DNA of 64,000 nt from positions 1-64,000 of the forward strand of contig JAJDUR010000094.1 of the NCBI GenBank assembly GCA_022826585.1, read 5' to 3'. Position numbers and translations under genes: made by a program. Under the pieces are notes generated by a model. That model was not told the DNA's origin. It searched no databases and was given only the letters and a program-made list of their open reading frames with translations. Below, piece by piece: positions 1 to 7,602 of the stretch; within the stretch, counting starts at the first letter, position 1; the number at the start of each line of letters is the position of its first letter. The DNA comes from Dehalococcoidia bacterium. GTDB taxonomy: Bacteria; Chloroflexota; Dehalococcoidia; Tepidiformales; Tepidiformaceae.

Positions 1-986
1 CGCATGATGCCGCTGCTGACGTAGTCGCCGCCCTCGCCCTTCTTGCAGAAGCCGTAGTCCTCGAGCTGGAGCATGGAGGTGAAGGTGAAGGCGTCGTAGG
101 CGCCGGTGAGGTCGATGTCCTCGGGGCCGACGCCGGCGTTCGGCCAGATGATGTCCTTGATGTAGTAGCCGGCGACGGTGGAGATGGGGCCGTGCTGGAA
201 GTGCATGTCGATGCGCGGCTTGCAGACGCGCCCGGCGACGGCAAGGATGCGGGCGGGAGTGTTGCGGTAATCGTAGGCGCGTTCGGCGCGGGTGACGATG
301 ATGGCGGTGGCGTTGTCGGTCTCGACGCAGCAGTCGAGGAGGTGGAGGGGTTTGACGATCATGCGGCTGTTGACGACGTCGTCCACGGTGAGGCGCTGCT
401 TGTAGTAGGCCTTGGGGTTGTTGGAGGCGTGCTCGCTGTGGATGACCTTGACCATGGCGACCTGCTCGGGGGTGGTGCCGTAGTCGTACATATGGCGCAT
501 GAAGCTGGGGCTGAAGTTCTGGCCGGCGCTGAGCCAGCCGTAGGGCGCCGTGTGGACGGCGTCTCCGCCGATGGGGGCGGCCGCGCGCACGCCCGTGCCA
601 CCGATGCGAACCTGCGAGTAGCCGTTCATGGAGCGGAAGACGACGACGGTGCTGCACATGCCCGCCTCGATGGCGCCGATGGCGAGGCCGATGAGGGCCT
701 CGCTGCTGGAGCCGCCGCCGTAGACGTCCATGTAGAAGTTGAGGCGGATACCGAGGTCGCCGGCGATCATGGGGGAGGGGGTGGAGTCGTTGTTGGAGTA
801 CGACATCATGCCGTCGACTTCGGAGGCGGGGATGCCGGCGTCCTCCATCGCGTTCTTGACGGCCCAGGTGCCGAGCGCCCGGGTGGTCAGGTTGGAGCCG
901 CGGGTGTAGGTGGTCTCGCCAACGCCGATGATGGCGTACTTGTCGCGCAGGTACTTGGGGGCGGTTGCGTCGACATCAGAGGTCAT
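1..986 (-). CDS. Thiolase-fold lipid-transfer-type protein (partial, C-terminus outside window)
   Basis: The frame opens at an ATG (984-986) behind a GGGAG ribosome site and stays open to the window edge, about 328 codons. The protein starts MTSDVDATAPKYLRDKYAIIG and has thiolase-superfamily features: an IGVGETTYTRG opening strand, a DVYGGGSSSEALIG segment, and GAYDAFTFT near the edge. In true thiolases a nucleophilic Cys sits near the GGG segment; here the run is Ser-Ser-Ser. That resembles the SCP-x/Ltp2-like branch, which often lacks this Cys and acts as an aldolase or lipid-transfer protein with a DUF35 partner. No partner is visible because the 3' side is cut. It follows the SDR gene on the same strand by 63 nt, so it probably belongs to a fatty-acyl or sterol-type degradation operon. 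Confidence 0.8.
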   Translation of the reverse strand, partial: MTSDVDATAPKYLRDKYAIIGVGETTYTRGSNLTTRALGTWAVKNAMEDAGIPASEVDGMMSYSNNDSTPSPMIAGDLGIRLNFYMDVYGGGSSSEALIGLAIGAIEAGMCSTVVVFRSMNGYSQVRIGGTGVRAAAPIGGDAVHTAPYGWLSAGQNFSPSFMRHMYDYGTTPEQVAMVKVIHSEHASNNPKAYYKQRLTVDDVVNSRMIVKPLHLLDCCVETDNATAIIVTRAERAYDYRNTPARILAVAGRVCKPRIDMHFQHGPISTVAGYYIKDIIWPNAGVGPEDIDLTGAYDAFTFTSMLQLEDYGFCKKGEGGDYVSSGIM

Positions 987-1049
987 GGAGCACGCTCCCT
1001 GGCTGATTCGGGCGCAGTCTAGCGGGGCGGGGTGGGCAGTGCAGGGCCA

Positions 1050-1811
1050 CTAGCGCGCGGTGTAGCCGCCGTCGACGGGGAGGGTGATGCCGGTGATGAA
1101 GGAGGCGTCGTCGCTGGCGAGGAAGGCGGCGGCGGCGGCGATCTCCTCGGGCTGACCGAGCCGGCCCATGGGGTGCAGCGACTCGAGGAAGCCGGCGACG
1201 CCCTCCTCCTCGCCCAGGGCCTCCTGGATCATCGGGGTGTGGATGTAGCCGGGGGCGATCGCGTTCACGCGGACGCCGTAATCGGCGTAGATGAGCGCGA
1301 ACTGGCGCGTCAGGCCGACGACACCATGCTTGGCGGCGATGTAGGCGCCGGATCCGTCGACGGGCGGGAACTCGGTGACGCGGCTGCTGACGAGGCCGAC
1401 GAGGCCCGCGATGGAGGCCGTGCTGATGATGGCGCCGCCGCCTCGTTCGGCCATGAGGGCGCCGCCGTGGCGGAGGCCGTAGTAGACGCCGCTGAGGTTG
1501 ACGGCGATGGTGATGTCCCACTCGGCGCGGCCGACCCCAGCGTTGTTGTAGAGCACGTCGAGCCCGCCGAGCTCGCGGACGGTCTCCTCGCAGGCGGCTT
1601 TGACCGCCTCCTCCTCGGTGACGTCGACCCTGAGGGCGGCGCTGGAGCCGCCGCCTTCGGCGATGGTGGCGGCGGTGGCCTGGGCGGATGCCTCGTCGAG
1701 GTCGACGCACATGACGCTCGCGCCCTCGGCGGCGAAGCGGAGCGACGAGGCCCTGCCGATTCCCGAACCCGCCCCCGTGACGAGCGCGACCTTCCCCTCA
1801 AGCCGGTCCAT
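1050..1811 (-). CDS. SDR-family NAD(P)-dependent oxidoreductase
   Basis: This 253-residue protein has all the classical short-chain dehydrogenase marks: a TGAGSGIG nucleotide-binding turn at about residues 12-19, an acidic residue after beta-2 (CVDLDE) that suggests NAD(H) preference, the NNAG motif near residue 90, and the catalytic Ser...Tyr-x3-Lys set (ASIAGLVG, then YIAAKHG). The C-terminus ends with the usual FITGITLPVDGGYTAR. The length is normal for the family. It lies 63 nt upstream of the thiolase-fold gene on the same strand, so a role as a 3-hydroxyacyl or alcohol dehydrogenase in the same catabolic route is plausible. The substrate cannot be read from the sequence. Confidence 0.93.
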   Translation of the reverse strand: MDRLEGKVALVTGAGSGIGRASSLRFAAEGASVMCVDLDEASAQATAATIAEGGGSSAALRVDVTEEEAVKAACEETVRELGGLDVLYNNAGVGRAEWDITIAVNLSGVYYGLRHGGALMAERGGGAIISTASIAGLVGLVSSRVTEFPPVDGSGAYIAAKHGVVGLTRQFALIYADYGVRVNAIAPGYIHTPMIQEALGEEEGVAGFLESLHPMGRLGQPEEIAAAAAFLASDDASFITGITLPVDGGYTAR

Positions 1812-1914
1812 GAGCGTCCCCCTGGCCGCGGTGGCGGCGCCCGATTGTAGGCTGCGGGCGGGCCGCCCCGCGCGGGGCGTACGATGGCGGCCACCTCAAG
1901 CGGAGGGCTCTGGC

Positions 1915-3558
1915 GTGGCAGCACTGAACGGCGGGCAGATCATCGCGCGGCAACTGAAGGCAGCGGGTATCGACACGGCCTTCGGGGTGGTGGCGGGACC
2001 CATGATCGAGGTCATGGCGGCGATGGAGCGGGAGGGCATCACGGTGGTGAACTGCCGCCACGAGGTGTCGGCGGGATTCGCGGCCTCGGCCTGGGGCTGG
2101 GCGCGGGGGAAGCCGGGCGTGCTCGTGGTCGGGTCGGGGCCGGCGCTGACGAACGCCGTCACGCCGATGTACGTCGCCACGGAAAGCGCGATGCCGCTGG
2201 TAGTGCTGGGCGGTTCGTCGGCGGGGAACCAGCGGGGGCTGGGCGCCTTCCAGGAGGCGGACCAGGTCGCGTTCGCGGCGCCCGCCTGCAAGTGGGCGAC
2301 GCAGGTCGACAGCCAGGCGCGCATCGCCGAGTACGTGCACCTCGCGCTGGGTCGCGCCCTGAACGGGCGTCCCGGGGCGGTCTACCTGGACTTCCCCGCG
2401 GAGCTGATCCGCACGCCGTTCGAGGAGGAGGACGTCCTCTGGCGCACGAGCGAGCCGGAGATCTCGCGGCCCCACCCGGACCCGGACGCCCTCGCGGCGG
2501 TGGCGGACATGCTGGCGGAGGCGGAGCGGCCGCTCGTCATCATGGGGAAGGGCGCGGGCTGGGCGGAGGCGGGGCTGCCGCTGCAGCGGCTCGTCGACCG
2601 GGGCATCCCCTTCGTGTCGTCGCCGATGGGGCGGGGCTCGATCCCGGACGACCACGCGATGTTCATGAACGCGGCCCGCTCGGCGGCGCTGGGCGGGGCG
2701 GACGCCGTGCTGATGGTCGGCGGGCGCTTCAACTGGGTGTTCCAGTTCGGACAGCCGCCGCGCTTCGCCGAGGGGGCGCGCCTCGCGCACATCGACATCG
2801 TGGCGGAGGAGTTCTACAGCGGCGCCGACGTCGAAACGGGCATCGTGGCGGACTGCGCCGTGGCCGTGGAGCAGCTCAACGGGCTGCTCGAGGGGCGCAG
2901 CCTGCGCGTCGCGAACAGCGACTGGGTCGGGACGCTGCAGGAGGCGCGCGACCGGAACGAGGCGAGCTCGGCGGAGGCGATGGCCTCGGACGAGGTTCCC
3001 ATCAACCACTTCCGCCTGCTGCGCGACGTGCGCGACTGCCTCGACCGGGACGCAACGGTGACGGTCGACGCGGAGCTGACGATGGGCGTTGCGCGGGCGG
3101 TCATGCCAAGCTTCGGATCGCGCCTGCGGCTGAACTCGGGCACGACGGGCTGCATGGGCACGGGCCTTCCCTACGCCATTGGGGCGAAGCTCGCGCGGCC
3201 GGACCAGCAGGTGGTGGCGGTGCTGGGCGACTACGCCTTCGGGGCGGCGGCCCTGGAGGTGGAGACGGCGGCGCGCATCGGCTGCAACGTCGTCATCGTC
3301 GTGTCGAACAACGGGGGCATTGCGGGGCACTCCATCCAGGACCGGACGTTCGCCCCGGACGCGCCTCCCATCGCCGCCCTCCTCCCCGTCGCCTACGAGA
3401 AGACGGTCGAGATGGTGGGCGGCTGGTCGCGTCGCGTCGAGGACCCGGCCGACATCGTGCCGGCGGTCCAGGAGGCGCTGGCGGCGGACACGGTCGCGCT
3501 GGTGAACGTGCTGACGGACCCGAAGGGCCGGCGGTCAGGGTCGGCGTATCTGGGGTAG
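1915..3558 (+). CDS. Thiamine-diphosphate-dependent enzyme, acetolactate synthase/oxalyl-CoA decarboxylase-like
   Basis: I place the start at the GTG at 1915, 8 nt after GGAGG (1902-1906); the frame is open further upstream but that part is not protein-like. The 547-residue product has the three-domain ThDP fold: an N-terminal Pyr domain with the catalytic Glu (NCRHEVSAGF), a central domain (about 200-330), and a C-terminal PP domain. The PP-domain cofactor motif begins GDYAFG rather than GDGxxx and ends in VSNNGG, so the Gly after the metal-binding Asp is replaced by Tyr. It could be an acetolactate synthase-like, oxalyl-CoA decarboxylase or 2-hydroxyacyl-CoA lyase type enzyme; I cannot choose. 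It is 16 nt upstream of the selenoprotein candidate. Confidence 0.88.
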   Translation: MAALNGGQIIARQLKAAGIDTAFGVVAGPMIEVMAAMEREGITVVNCRHEVSAGFAASAWGWARGKPGVLVVGSGPALTNAVTPMYVATESAMPLVVLGGSSAGNQRGLGAFQEADQVAFAAPACKWATQVDSQARIAEYVHLALGRALNGRPGAVYLDFPAELIRTPFEEEDVLWRTSEPEISRPHPDPDALAAVADMLAEAERPLVIMGKGAGWAEAGLPLQRLVDRGIPFVSSPMGRGSIPDDHAMFMNAARSAALGGADAVLMVGGRFNWVFQFGQPPRFAEGARLAHIDIVAEEFYSGADVETGIVADCAVAVEQLNGLLEGRSLRVANSDWVGTLQEARDRNEASSAEAMASDEVPINHFRLLRDVRDCLDRDATVTVDAELTMGVARAVMPSFGSRLRLNSGTTGCMGTGLPYAIGAKLARPDQQVVAVLGDYAFGAAALEVETAARIGCNVVIVVSNNGGIAGHSIQDRTFAPDAPPIAALLPVAYEKTVEMVGGWSRRVEDPADIVPAVQEALAADTVALVNVLTDPKGRRSGSAYLG

Positions 3559-3574
3559 GGGTAGACTGCCGCGC

Positions 3575-4084
3575 ATGACTGACACCCCCGACCCACACAT
3601 CCGGCTGGCGCGCGACGATGAGCTTCCCGAGCGGCTGCGTGGCCGTGGCGACGACTTTACGCGCGTGTTCGGGCACAACGCGGAGCTGTTCGAGCGGTGG
3701 AACGAGTGGTACCGGCCGCTCATCCGGGACGGGGCGGTCTCGGCGCGGCTGAAGGAGATGGTGCGGCTCAGGGTCGCGCAGTTGAACGCCTGCGACTTCT
3801 GACAGGCCGCCCGGCTTCCCCTGTCAGGGGAAGGTGACACCCTCGAGGAGAGCACCGTCGGCAAGATTGCGACGTGGGGCGACCAGGACTTCAGCGAGGC
3901 GGAGAAGGCGGCGTTCCACTACGCCGAGCGGCTGTTCGTCGACCACGCCAACATCGACGGCGAGCTGTTCGAGGAGCTGGTCGAGCACTACACCGAGGAG
4001 CAGATCCTCGAGATCGGGTGGGCGGTTGTGAGCTACATGGGCTACGGGCGCCTGATCCACTCGTTCGGCCTGAAGCCATCCTGA
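3575..4084 (+). CDS. AhpD/carboxymuconolactone decarboxylase-like protein with in-frame TGA (candidate selenoprotein)
   Basis: From the ATG at 3575 the frame reads 75 codons to TGA at 3800-3802, then continues without interruption to a second TGA at 4082-4084. Both halves are needed for one carboxymuconolactone-decarboxylase/AhpD-like fold: first half RLRVAQLNACDF, second half with FSEAEKAAFHYAERLF and ILEIGWAVVSYMGYGR. The family has a redox CxxC; here Cys73 is present and the TGA (residue 76) sits exactly at the second Cys, giving C-D-F-U. A strong hairpin follows 12 nt after TGA. A TAGACT box (3562-3567) 7 nt before ATG suggests its own leaderless promoter. Ten nt separate it from the hydrolase gene. 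With Sec the protein has 169 residues. A pseudogene with a nonsense mutation is the alternative, made unlikely by the paralogue at 38418-38981 with TGA at the same column. Confidence 0.82.
3815..3833 (+). promoter_or_regulatory. Putative bacterial SECIS hairpin after the TGA codon
   Basis: Starting 12 nt after the in-frame TGA there is a perfect 7-bp stem, CTTCCCC paired with GGGGAAG, closing the 5-nt loop TGTCA. Bacterial SECIS elements recognised by SelB are short hairpins within the coding region just downstream of UGA, usually with a GU in the apical loop, which this one has. Position, size and loop fit; SelB binding itself is inferred. Confidence 0.65.
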
Positions 4085-4094
4085 GGAGGACCGC

Positions 4095-5054
4095 GTGAGC
4101 TTCGATTCCAGCGTGTTCGGCGAGGACGCCATCAGCCAGGAGACGCGCGACTTCGTCGCGGCCTCGGTGGCGATGCGCGAGCAGATGCCATCGATGGAGA
4201 ACACCGACCTGGTGGAACTTCGTCGGCTGATGGACGAGGGCGGCGGGGCGTTTCCCGTGCCGCCCCCGGTCGACCGTGCCGAGGATCGCACGGTCCCGGG
4301 CATGGGCGAGGGGGCGACGATTCGCATCATCCGGCCCGAGGGCCGCGAGCCGGCGGGCGTGTACCTCGACATCCACGGCGGGGGCTGGGTGATCGGCCGC
4401 GCGCGGATGAGCGACCAGGCCAACCTCGAGCTGGTGGAGGCGTTCGGGCTGGCGACGGTGAGCGTCGACTACCGGCTGGCGCCGGAGCACCCCTACCCGG
4501 CCGGGCCGGACGACTGCGAGGCGGCGGCGGTGTGGCTGGCCGAGAACGCGGCGGCGGAGTTCGGGACGGAGCGGCTGCTCATCGGCGGCGGCTCGGCGGG
4601 CGGGCACCTGGCGGCGGTCACGCTGCTGCGGATGCGCGACCGGCACGGCTACACGGGCTTCATCGGGGGGAACCTCGTCTATGGCGCGTACGACCTCTCG
4701 ATGACGCCGAGCCAGCGGCTGGGGGTGGGGCCGGAGGGGGGACTCGACCGGGTCGCGATCGAGCGGTTCATCGAGATGTTCGTGCCGGGGCAGGACCCGA
4801 CGGACCCGGACATCTCGCCGCTGAACGCGCACCTGCACGACATGCCGCCGGCGCTCTTCACGGTGGGGTCGTACGACCCGCTGTTGGACGACTCGCTGTT
4901 CATGCACGCGCGCTGGCTGGCGGCGGGGAACGAGTCGGAACTGGCGGTCTACCCGGGTGGCCCGCACGGCTTCGACGCCGCACCAATCCCCATCGGGCTG
5001 CAGGCACGGGAGCGCGTCAAGGCGTTCATCGGAGAACGGCTGGCGGCCGGCTAG
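4095..5054 (+). CDS. Alpha/beta hydrolase, hormone-sensitive-lipase-type esterase
   Basis: The GTG start at 4095 follows a strong GAGGAGGA site (4083-4090) that overlaps the stop of the preceding gene, so the two are probably co-translated from one message. The 319-residue protein carries the HSL-family oxyanion motif HGGGW (residues 94-98), the nucleophile elbow GGGSAGG with Ser at about residue 167, an acid segment VGSYDPLLDD and a catalytic-His segment PHGFD near the C-terminus. It is a cytoplasmic carboxylesterase/lipase by family. No signal peptide is seen. Its 3' end overlaps the convergent small gene at 5026-5328 by 29 bp. Confidence 0.92.
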   Translation: MSFDSSVFGEDAISQETRDFVAASVAMREQMPSMENTDLVELRRLMDEGGGAFPVPPPVDRAEDRTVPGMGEGATIRIIRPEGREPAGVYLDIHGGGWVIGRARMSDQANLELVEAFGLATVSVDYRLAPEHPYPAGPDDCEAAAVWLAENAAAEFGTERLLIGGGSAGGHLAAVTLLRMRDRHGYTGFIGGNLVYGAYDLSMTPSQRLGVGPEGGLDRVAIERFIEMFVPGQDPTDPDISPLNAHLHDMPPALFTVGSYDPLLDDSLFMHARWLAAGNESELAVYPGGPHGFDAAPIPIGLQARERVKAFIGERLAAG

Positions 5055-5328
5055 CCGGCCAGACCGAGGCGGCGGGCCATCGCCCATCCATGCTTTCCTC
5101 CCCGGTGAGGTACTTGAGGAGGTTGTCGTCCATCAGCCACTCGCAAATCTCCAGGGTCTCCCGCGTCGGATCCTCTCGTACTACCTCACGCATACGATCC
5201 GTAGACATCTCATAACGCTGCTCGTAGCGCCGGATGCGCCGCCGGAGCTGGCTCCGGAGGCGTCCCGCGGGGATGACCGGAATCTCTTCCACCTTCGTGG
5301 GCTTCTTTCGCTTCCGTACCTGGGTCAT
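5026..5328 (-). CDS. Small antitoxin-like protein, possibly truncated (orphan)
   Basis: A 100-residue basic protein starting MTQVRKRKKPTK. The middle part, with RRYEQRYEMSTDRM and a later ICEWLMDDNLLKYLTGEE, resembles small orphan antitoxin-type proteins that have a R-Y-E-x-K-Y-G-M-S/T core and an E-W-x2-L tail. The last 25 residues look unrelated and run antisense into the hydrolase gene, as if the original end had been lost and the frame reads on to the next stop. No partner toxin is seen on either side. A TAAGAT box lies 9 nt before the ATG. Function is not established. Confidence 0.5.
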   Translation of the reverse strand: MTQVRKRKKPTKVEEIPVIPAGRLRSQLRRRIRRYEQRYEMSTDRMREVVREDPTRETLEICEWLMDDNLLKYLTGEESMDGRWPAASVWPASRPPAVLR

Positions 5329-5369
5329 CGCGCTTCTATCTTACACGGGCCTTTGCCCACTACAACCTC

Positions 5370-6014
5370 TCAGGGGCGTTCCAGCAGGATCTCGCCGCCA
5401 CCCGCGAGCCCGACGGCCGCGTGCACGGACGGCTCGGGGGCGGAGGCGACGCGCACGCCGGACACGTCCTCGCCGAGCCACGTCCGGATGGCGTCGGGAT
5501 CGCCGGCGAGCTCCACCCAGGCGAAGCCGGCGGGCTCAACGCGGTGGGGGGCGGTTCCGCGAGCGGGGTGGTGCTCCGGGGGAACCTGCCAGTCGATGAA
5601 GAACGTGCGGGAGGGGTCGGCCATGGCGTCGCCGAGGCCGGCGAGGCGCCAACGGAGGGTGACGCCCCCGGGGGCGTCGCGGGACATGGGGAGGGGGCGA
5701 AGCGCCAGGCGCTCGGAGACGGCGTCGAAGCCGGACGCGTCGGTCCGGAGGCAGAGGGCGGCGACGCGGTCGCCGGCGGCGGTCTGCTCGCGGAGCCAGG
5801 CCCCCATGGGGCTGGCGGCGGCCTCCTCCTCGTCGACGATGCCCATGAGCTCGATGTAGGCATCGCCGAGGGGCACGATGCGGTTCCCCGTGCCGTGCCC
5901 GGCGTGCCTGCCGCCGGGCAGGGAGGCGAGGCCGTGGTCGCGCTCGAGGCGCACGGCGGTAGCGTGGATGTCGGCGGTGGCGAGGATCACGTGGTCGATG
6001 GCGAGGCGGCTCAT
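5370..6014 (-). CDS. VOC-superfamily / glyoxalase-like domain protein
   Basis: The 214-residue product opens with the betaalphabeta signature of VOC proteins (RLAIDHVILATADI) and has the HGTGNRIVPLGDAYIELMGI segment characteristic of the Glyoxalase_3-type branch, in which an Asp/His/Glu set can bind a metal. A second, weaker module ends in GEILLERP. The start ATG at 6014 is preceded at 7 nt by TACCAT, matching the short-spacer promoters of this genome. Neighbours are unrelated. The reaction is unknown; family members include dioxygenases, glyoxalases and epimerases. Confidence 0.8.
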   Translation of the reverse strand: MSRLAIDHVILATADIHATAVRLERDHGLASLPGGRHAGHGTGNRIVPLGDAYIELMGIVDEEEAAASPMGAWLREQTAAGDRVAALCLRTDASGFDAVSERLALRPLPMSRDAPGGVTLRWRLAGLGDAMADPSRTFFIDWQVPPEHHPARGTAPHRVEPAGFAWVELAGDPDAIRTWLGEDVSGVRVASAPEPSVHAAVGLAGGGEILLERP

Positions 6015-6091
6015 GCGTGCGATGGTAGAGAATTCGGGCGCGCGGGGCGCGGTGGCTTGCGGGGGCGGCCCGGGGGCGGCAGGATCAGGGG

Positions 6092-6403
6092 GTGAACGAA
6101 GAGATCTTCCGCGAGATCAAGGGCGCGCTCGATCGCGAGGAGCCGGTGGTGCTGGCGACGGTCGCGCGGACGCGCGGCTCCACGCCGCGCAAGACGGGCG
6201 CCAAGATGGTGGTCCGCAGCGACGGCTCGTTCTTCGGCACCATTGGCGGGGGCTGCGGGGAGGCGGAGGTGTGGCAGGAGGCGATGGAGGTGCTGGAGGA
6301 CGGCTCCCCGCGCATCGTCACGGTGGACCTGACGGAGCCGACGGACGGCGAGGACAAGATCTGCGGGGGCGTGATGGACGTCTTCGTCGAACGTCTTTCT
6401 TGA
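6092..6403 (+). CDS. XdhC/CoxI-family short protein
   Basis: A 103-residue protein from GTG 6092 with the N-terminal XdhC_CoxI module: VVLATVARTRGSTPRKTGAKMVV followed in frame by GTIGGGCGEAEVW. XdhC-type proteins insert or sulfurate molybdenum cofactor for xanthine/CO dehydrogenase-type enzymes. Full-length XdhC proteins also have a Rossmann domain; that domain is absent, so this is the short, single-domain form often found as a separate gene. No molybdenum hydroxylase is adjacent. An aldehyde:ferredoxin oxidoreductase is encoded at 48898 but there is no reason to link the two. Confidence 0.85.
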   Translation: MNEEIFREIKGALDREEPVVLATVARTRGSTPRKTGAKMVVRSDGSFFGTIGGGCGEAEVWQEAMEVLEDGSPRIVTVDLTEPTDGEDKICGGVMDVFVERLS

Positions 6404-6567
6404 GGCCGGCCCGGGTGGATCCCTGCCGATAGATCTGCGCCGCGAGGGGTGAAGGCCGGCGGAAGCACAGACTCGCGTGGCGGGTGCTTGCGCTTTCCCC
6501 CATTGCAGCATCATGTACCATGATTGGACTGATTCCCCGGCGTGAGCCGGGGGACGAGGAGGGCGTT

Positions 6568-6906
6568 ATGCCTGGTCCGCTGCTTATCGGTCCGCTCGGG
6601 CCGCTGGAGCTCGCCATCATCGTCGGCGTCATCGTTTTGCTCTTTGGCGTCGGGCGCATCAGCCGGATCGGCGGCGACCTGGGCTCCTCGATCAAGGAGT
6701 TCCGGCGCGCGGTGCGGGAAGACGACGAAGAAGAGGGCGCCGCCGAGGAAACGCAGGCGCAGGCGCAGGTCCAGCCGGAGCAGCCGGCGCCGCAGCAGCC
6801 CGTACAGCAGGCTGCCCCTCCGCCCCAGCAGGCGGCACCGCCAGCCGCTGCTCCGCCAGCCGACTCCGCCCCCCAGGGCGACAGCACCACGCGGAACGTC
6901 TTCTAG
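6568..6906 (+). CDS. tatA: Sec-independent translocase protein TatA/TatB family
   Basis: The ATG at 6568 follows GAGGAGGG and gives a 112-residue protein. The N-terminus is a single transmembrane helix (LELAIIVGVIVLLFGVGRI), then the FGxxR/K hinge and an amphipathic helix (GGDLGSSIKEFRRAVRED), the TatA signature. The tail is a long Gln/Pro/Ala-rich region with several QAAPP-type repeats, presumably cytoplasmic and disordered. TatA forms the pore of the twin-arginine export system. No tatC is in the window. Confidence 0.92.
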   Translation: MPGPLLIGPLGPLELAIIVGVIVLLFGVGRISRIGGDLGSSIKEFRRAVREDDEEEGAAEETQAQAQVQPEQPAPQQPVQQAAPPPQQAAPPAAAPPADSAPQGDSTTRNVF

Positions 6907-6929
6907 AGTCCGCAACAGCGTGACACAAG

Positions 6930-6953
6930 GAAGCCCCCGTTCCCGGGGGCTTC
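6930..6953 (+). terminator. Rho-independent-type hairpin after tatA
   Basis: A perfect 10-bp stem GAAGCCCCCG / CGGGGGCTTC encloses TTCC, 24 bases after the tatA stop, followed by a modest T-rich tail (GTGCTTTCG). It should terminate tatA transcription and could also act on the opposite-strand operon that ends at 7044. Confidence 0.75.
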
Positions 6954-7043
6954 GTGCTTTCGTCTTCGCTCCCCGGGTCCGGCGAGCGCCCGACTAACCC
7001 CCTCGCGGCGAGAACCGCGCGGGGGCAACATCCAGAGGCGGCT

Positions 7044-7325
7044 TCAGAAAGAACCGCCCGCGACGGCGGGGACGATGCTGACCTCGTCGCCATCGTTGAT
7101 GGCGGTGGCGAGGCCGTCCTCGAAGCGGACGTCCTCGCCGTTGATGTAGACGTTCACGAAGCGGCGCAGTTCCCCTTCCTCGTCGAGCATGCGCTCGGCC
7201 ACGCCCGGGAAGCGCGCCTCGAGATCCTCGATGCAGGCCGCGAGCGTGCCCGTGACGCCGTCGACGGTGGGCTGGTCCCCGGTGAGGGGGCGGAGGGGCT
7301 GGGGGATGAGGACTGTTGCTGCCAA
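7044..7325 (-). CDS. ThiS/MoaD-like sulfur carrier protein with GGSF C-terminus
   Basis: I start at TTG 7325 (GGAG 8 nt upstream), giving 93 residues beginning LAATVLIPQPLRPLTGDQ. The protein has the ubiquitin-like beta-grasp pattern of MoaD/ThiS (FVNVYINGEDVR, then DGDEVSIVPAVAGG). Instead of ending in Gly-Gly it ends GGSF. In carriers such as QbsE and the Wolinella HcyS protein, extra residues after GG are removed by a JAMM peptidase before the C-terminus is adenylated and converted to a thiocarboxylate. It is the last gene of the SAM-riboswitch operon with the threonine-synthase-like enzyme, so it is a likely sulfide donor for that enzyme. No JAMM peptidase or E1 enzyme is in the window. 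Confidence 0.85.
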   Translation of the reverse strand: MAATVLIPQPLRPLTGDQPTVDGVTGTLAACIEDLEARFPGVAERMLDEEGELRRFVNVYINGEDVRFEDGLATAINDGDEVSIVPAVAGGSF

Positions 7326-7359
7326 GTGCTGGTCTCCGTTCGCGTTTGTGTGGCGGTGG

Positions 7360-7602
7360 CTAGCCTTCGATGACGTCGCCGGTGATAGGGTCGACGCGGA
7401 CGCCGCGGCTCTCGGCCCAGGCGACGCTGCGCGCGATCTCGTCGGCATCGCCTTCGAGCTCGAGGATGACCCAGCCGGTCCTGTCGTCGACGTCGGCCAT
7501 GCGGATGTTGGTGATGACCTCGAATTGCTGCCCGATGAGGTAGATCACGGGCTCCTTGATCAGGTCGGTGGGGAAGGTGAAGCGCAGTCGTTGCACGGCC
7601 AT
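7360..7602 (-). CDS. NIL-domain protein
   Basis: An 80-residue protein consisting of little more than one NIL domain (MAVQRLRFTFPTDLIKEPVI, then a NIRMADVDDRTGWVILELEG core and a GVRVDPITG end). NIL domains occur at the C-terminus of the methionine transporter MetN and fused to ferredoxins in archaeal homocysteine synthesis. The start overlaps the upstream stop (TGATG), so translation is coupled to the threonine-synthase-like gene. The context (SAM riboswitch, sulfur carrier) supports a role in methionine or homocysteine metabolism, perhaps ligand sensing or complex assembly. Confidence 0.88.
   Translation of the reverse strand: MAVQRLRFTFPTDLIKEPVIYLIGQQFEVITNIRMADVDDRTGWVILELEGDADEIARSVAWAESRGVRVDPITGDVIEG

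Noticed and set aside
192-1022. Long open frame on the plus strand opposite the thiolase-fold gene
   Set aside because: Its translation is Gly/Ala/Val/Asp low-complexity of the kind generated by the complement of a high-GC gene; the minus strand has clear homology.
1884-3578. A 564-codon plus-strand frame overlapping the ThDP enzyme
   Set aside because: Low-complexity Gly/Arg/Ala translation; the adjacent frame has all ThDP-family motifs.
3800-3802. Reading the TGA as a simple nonsense mutation (broken pseudogene)
   Set aside because: The paralogue at 38418-38981 has TGA at the same family column, both downstream halves are intact, and both have hairpins at similar distance.
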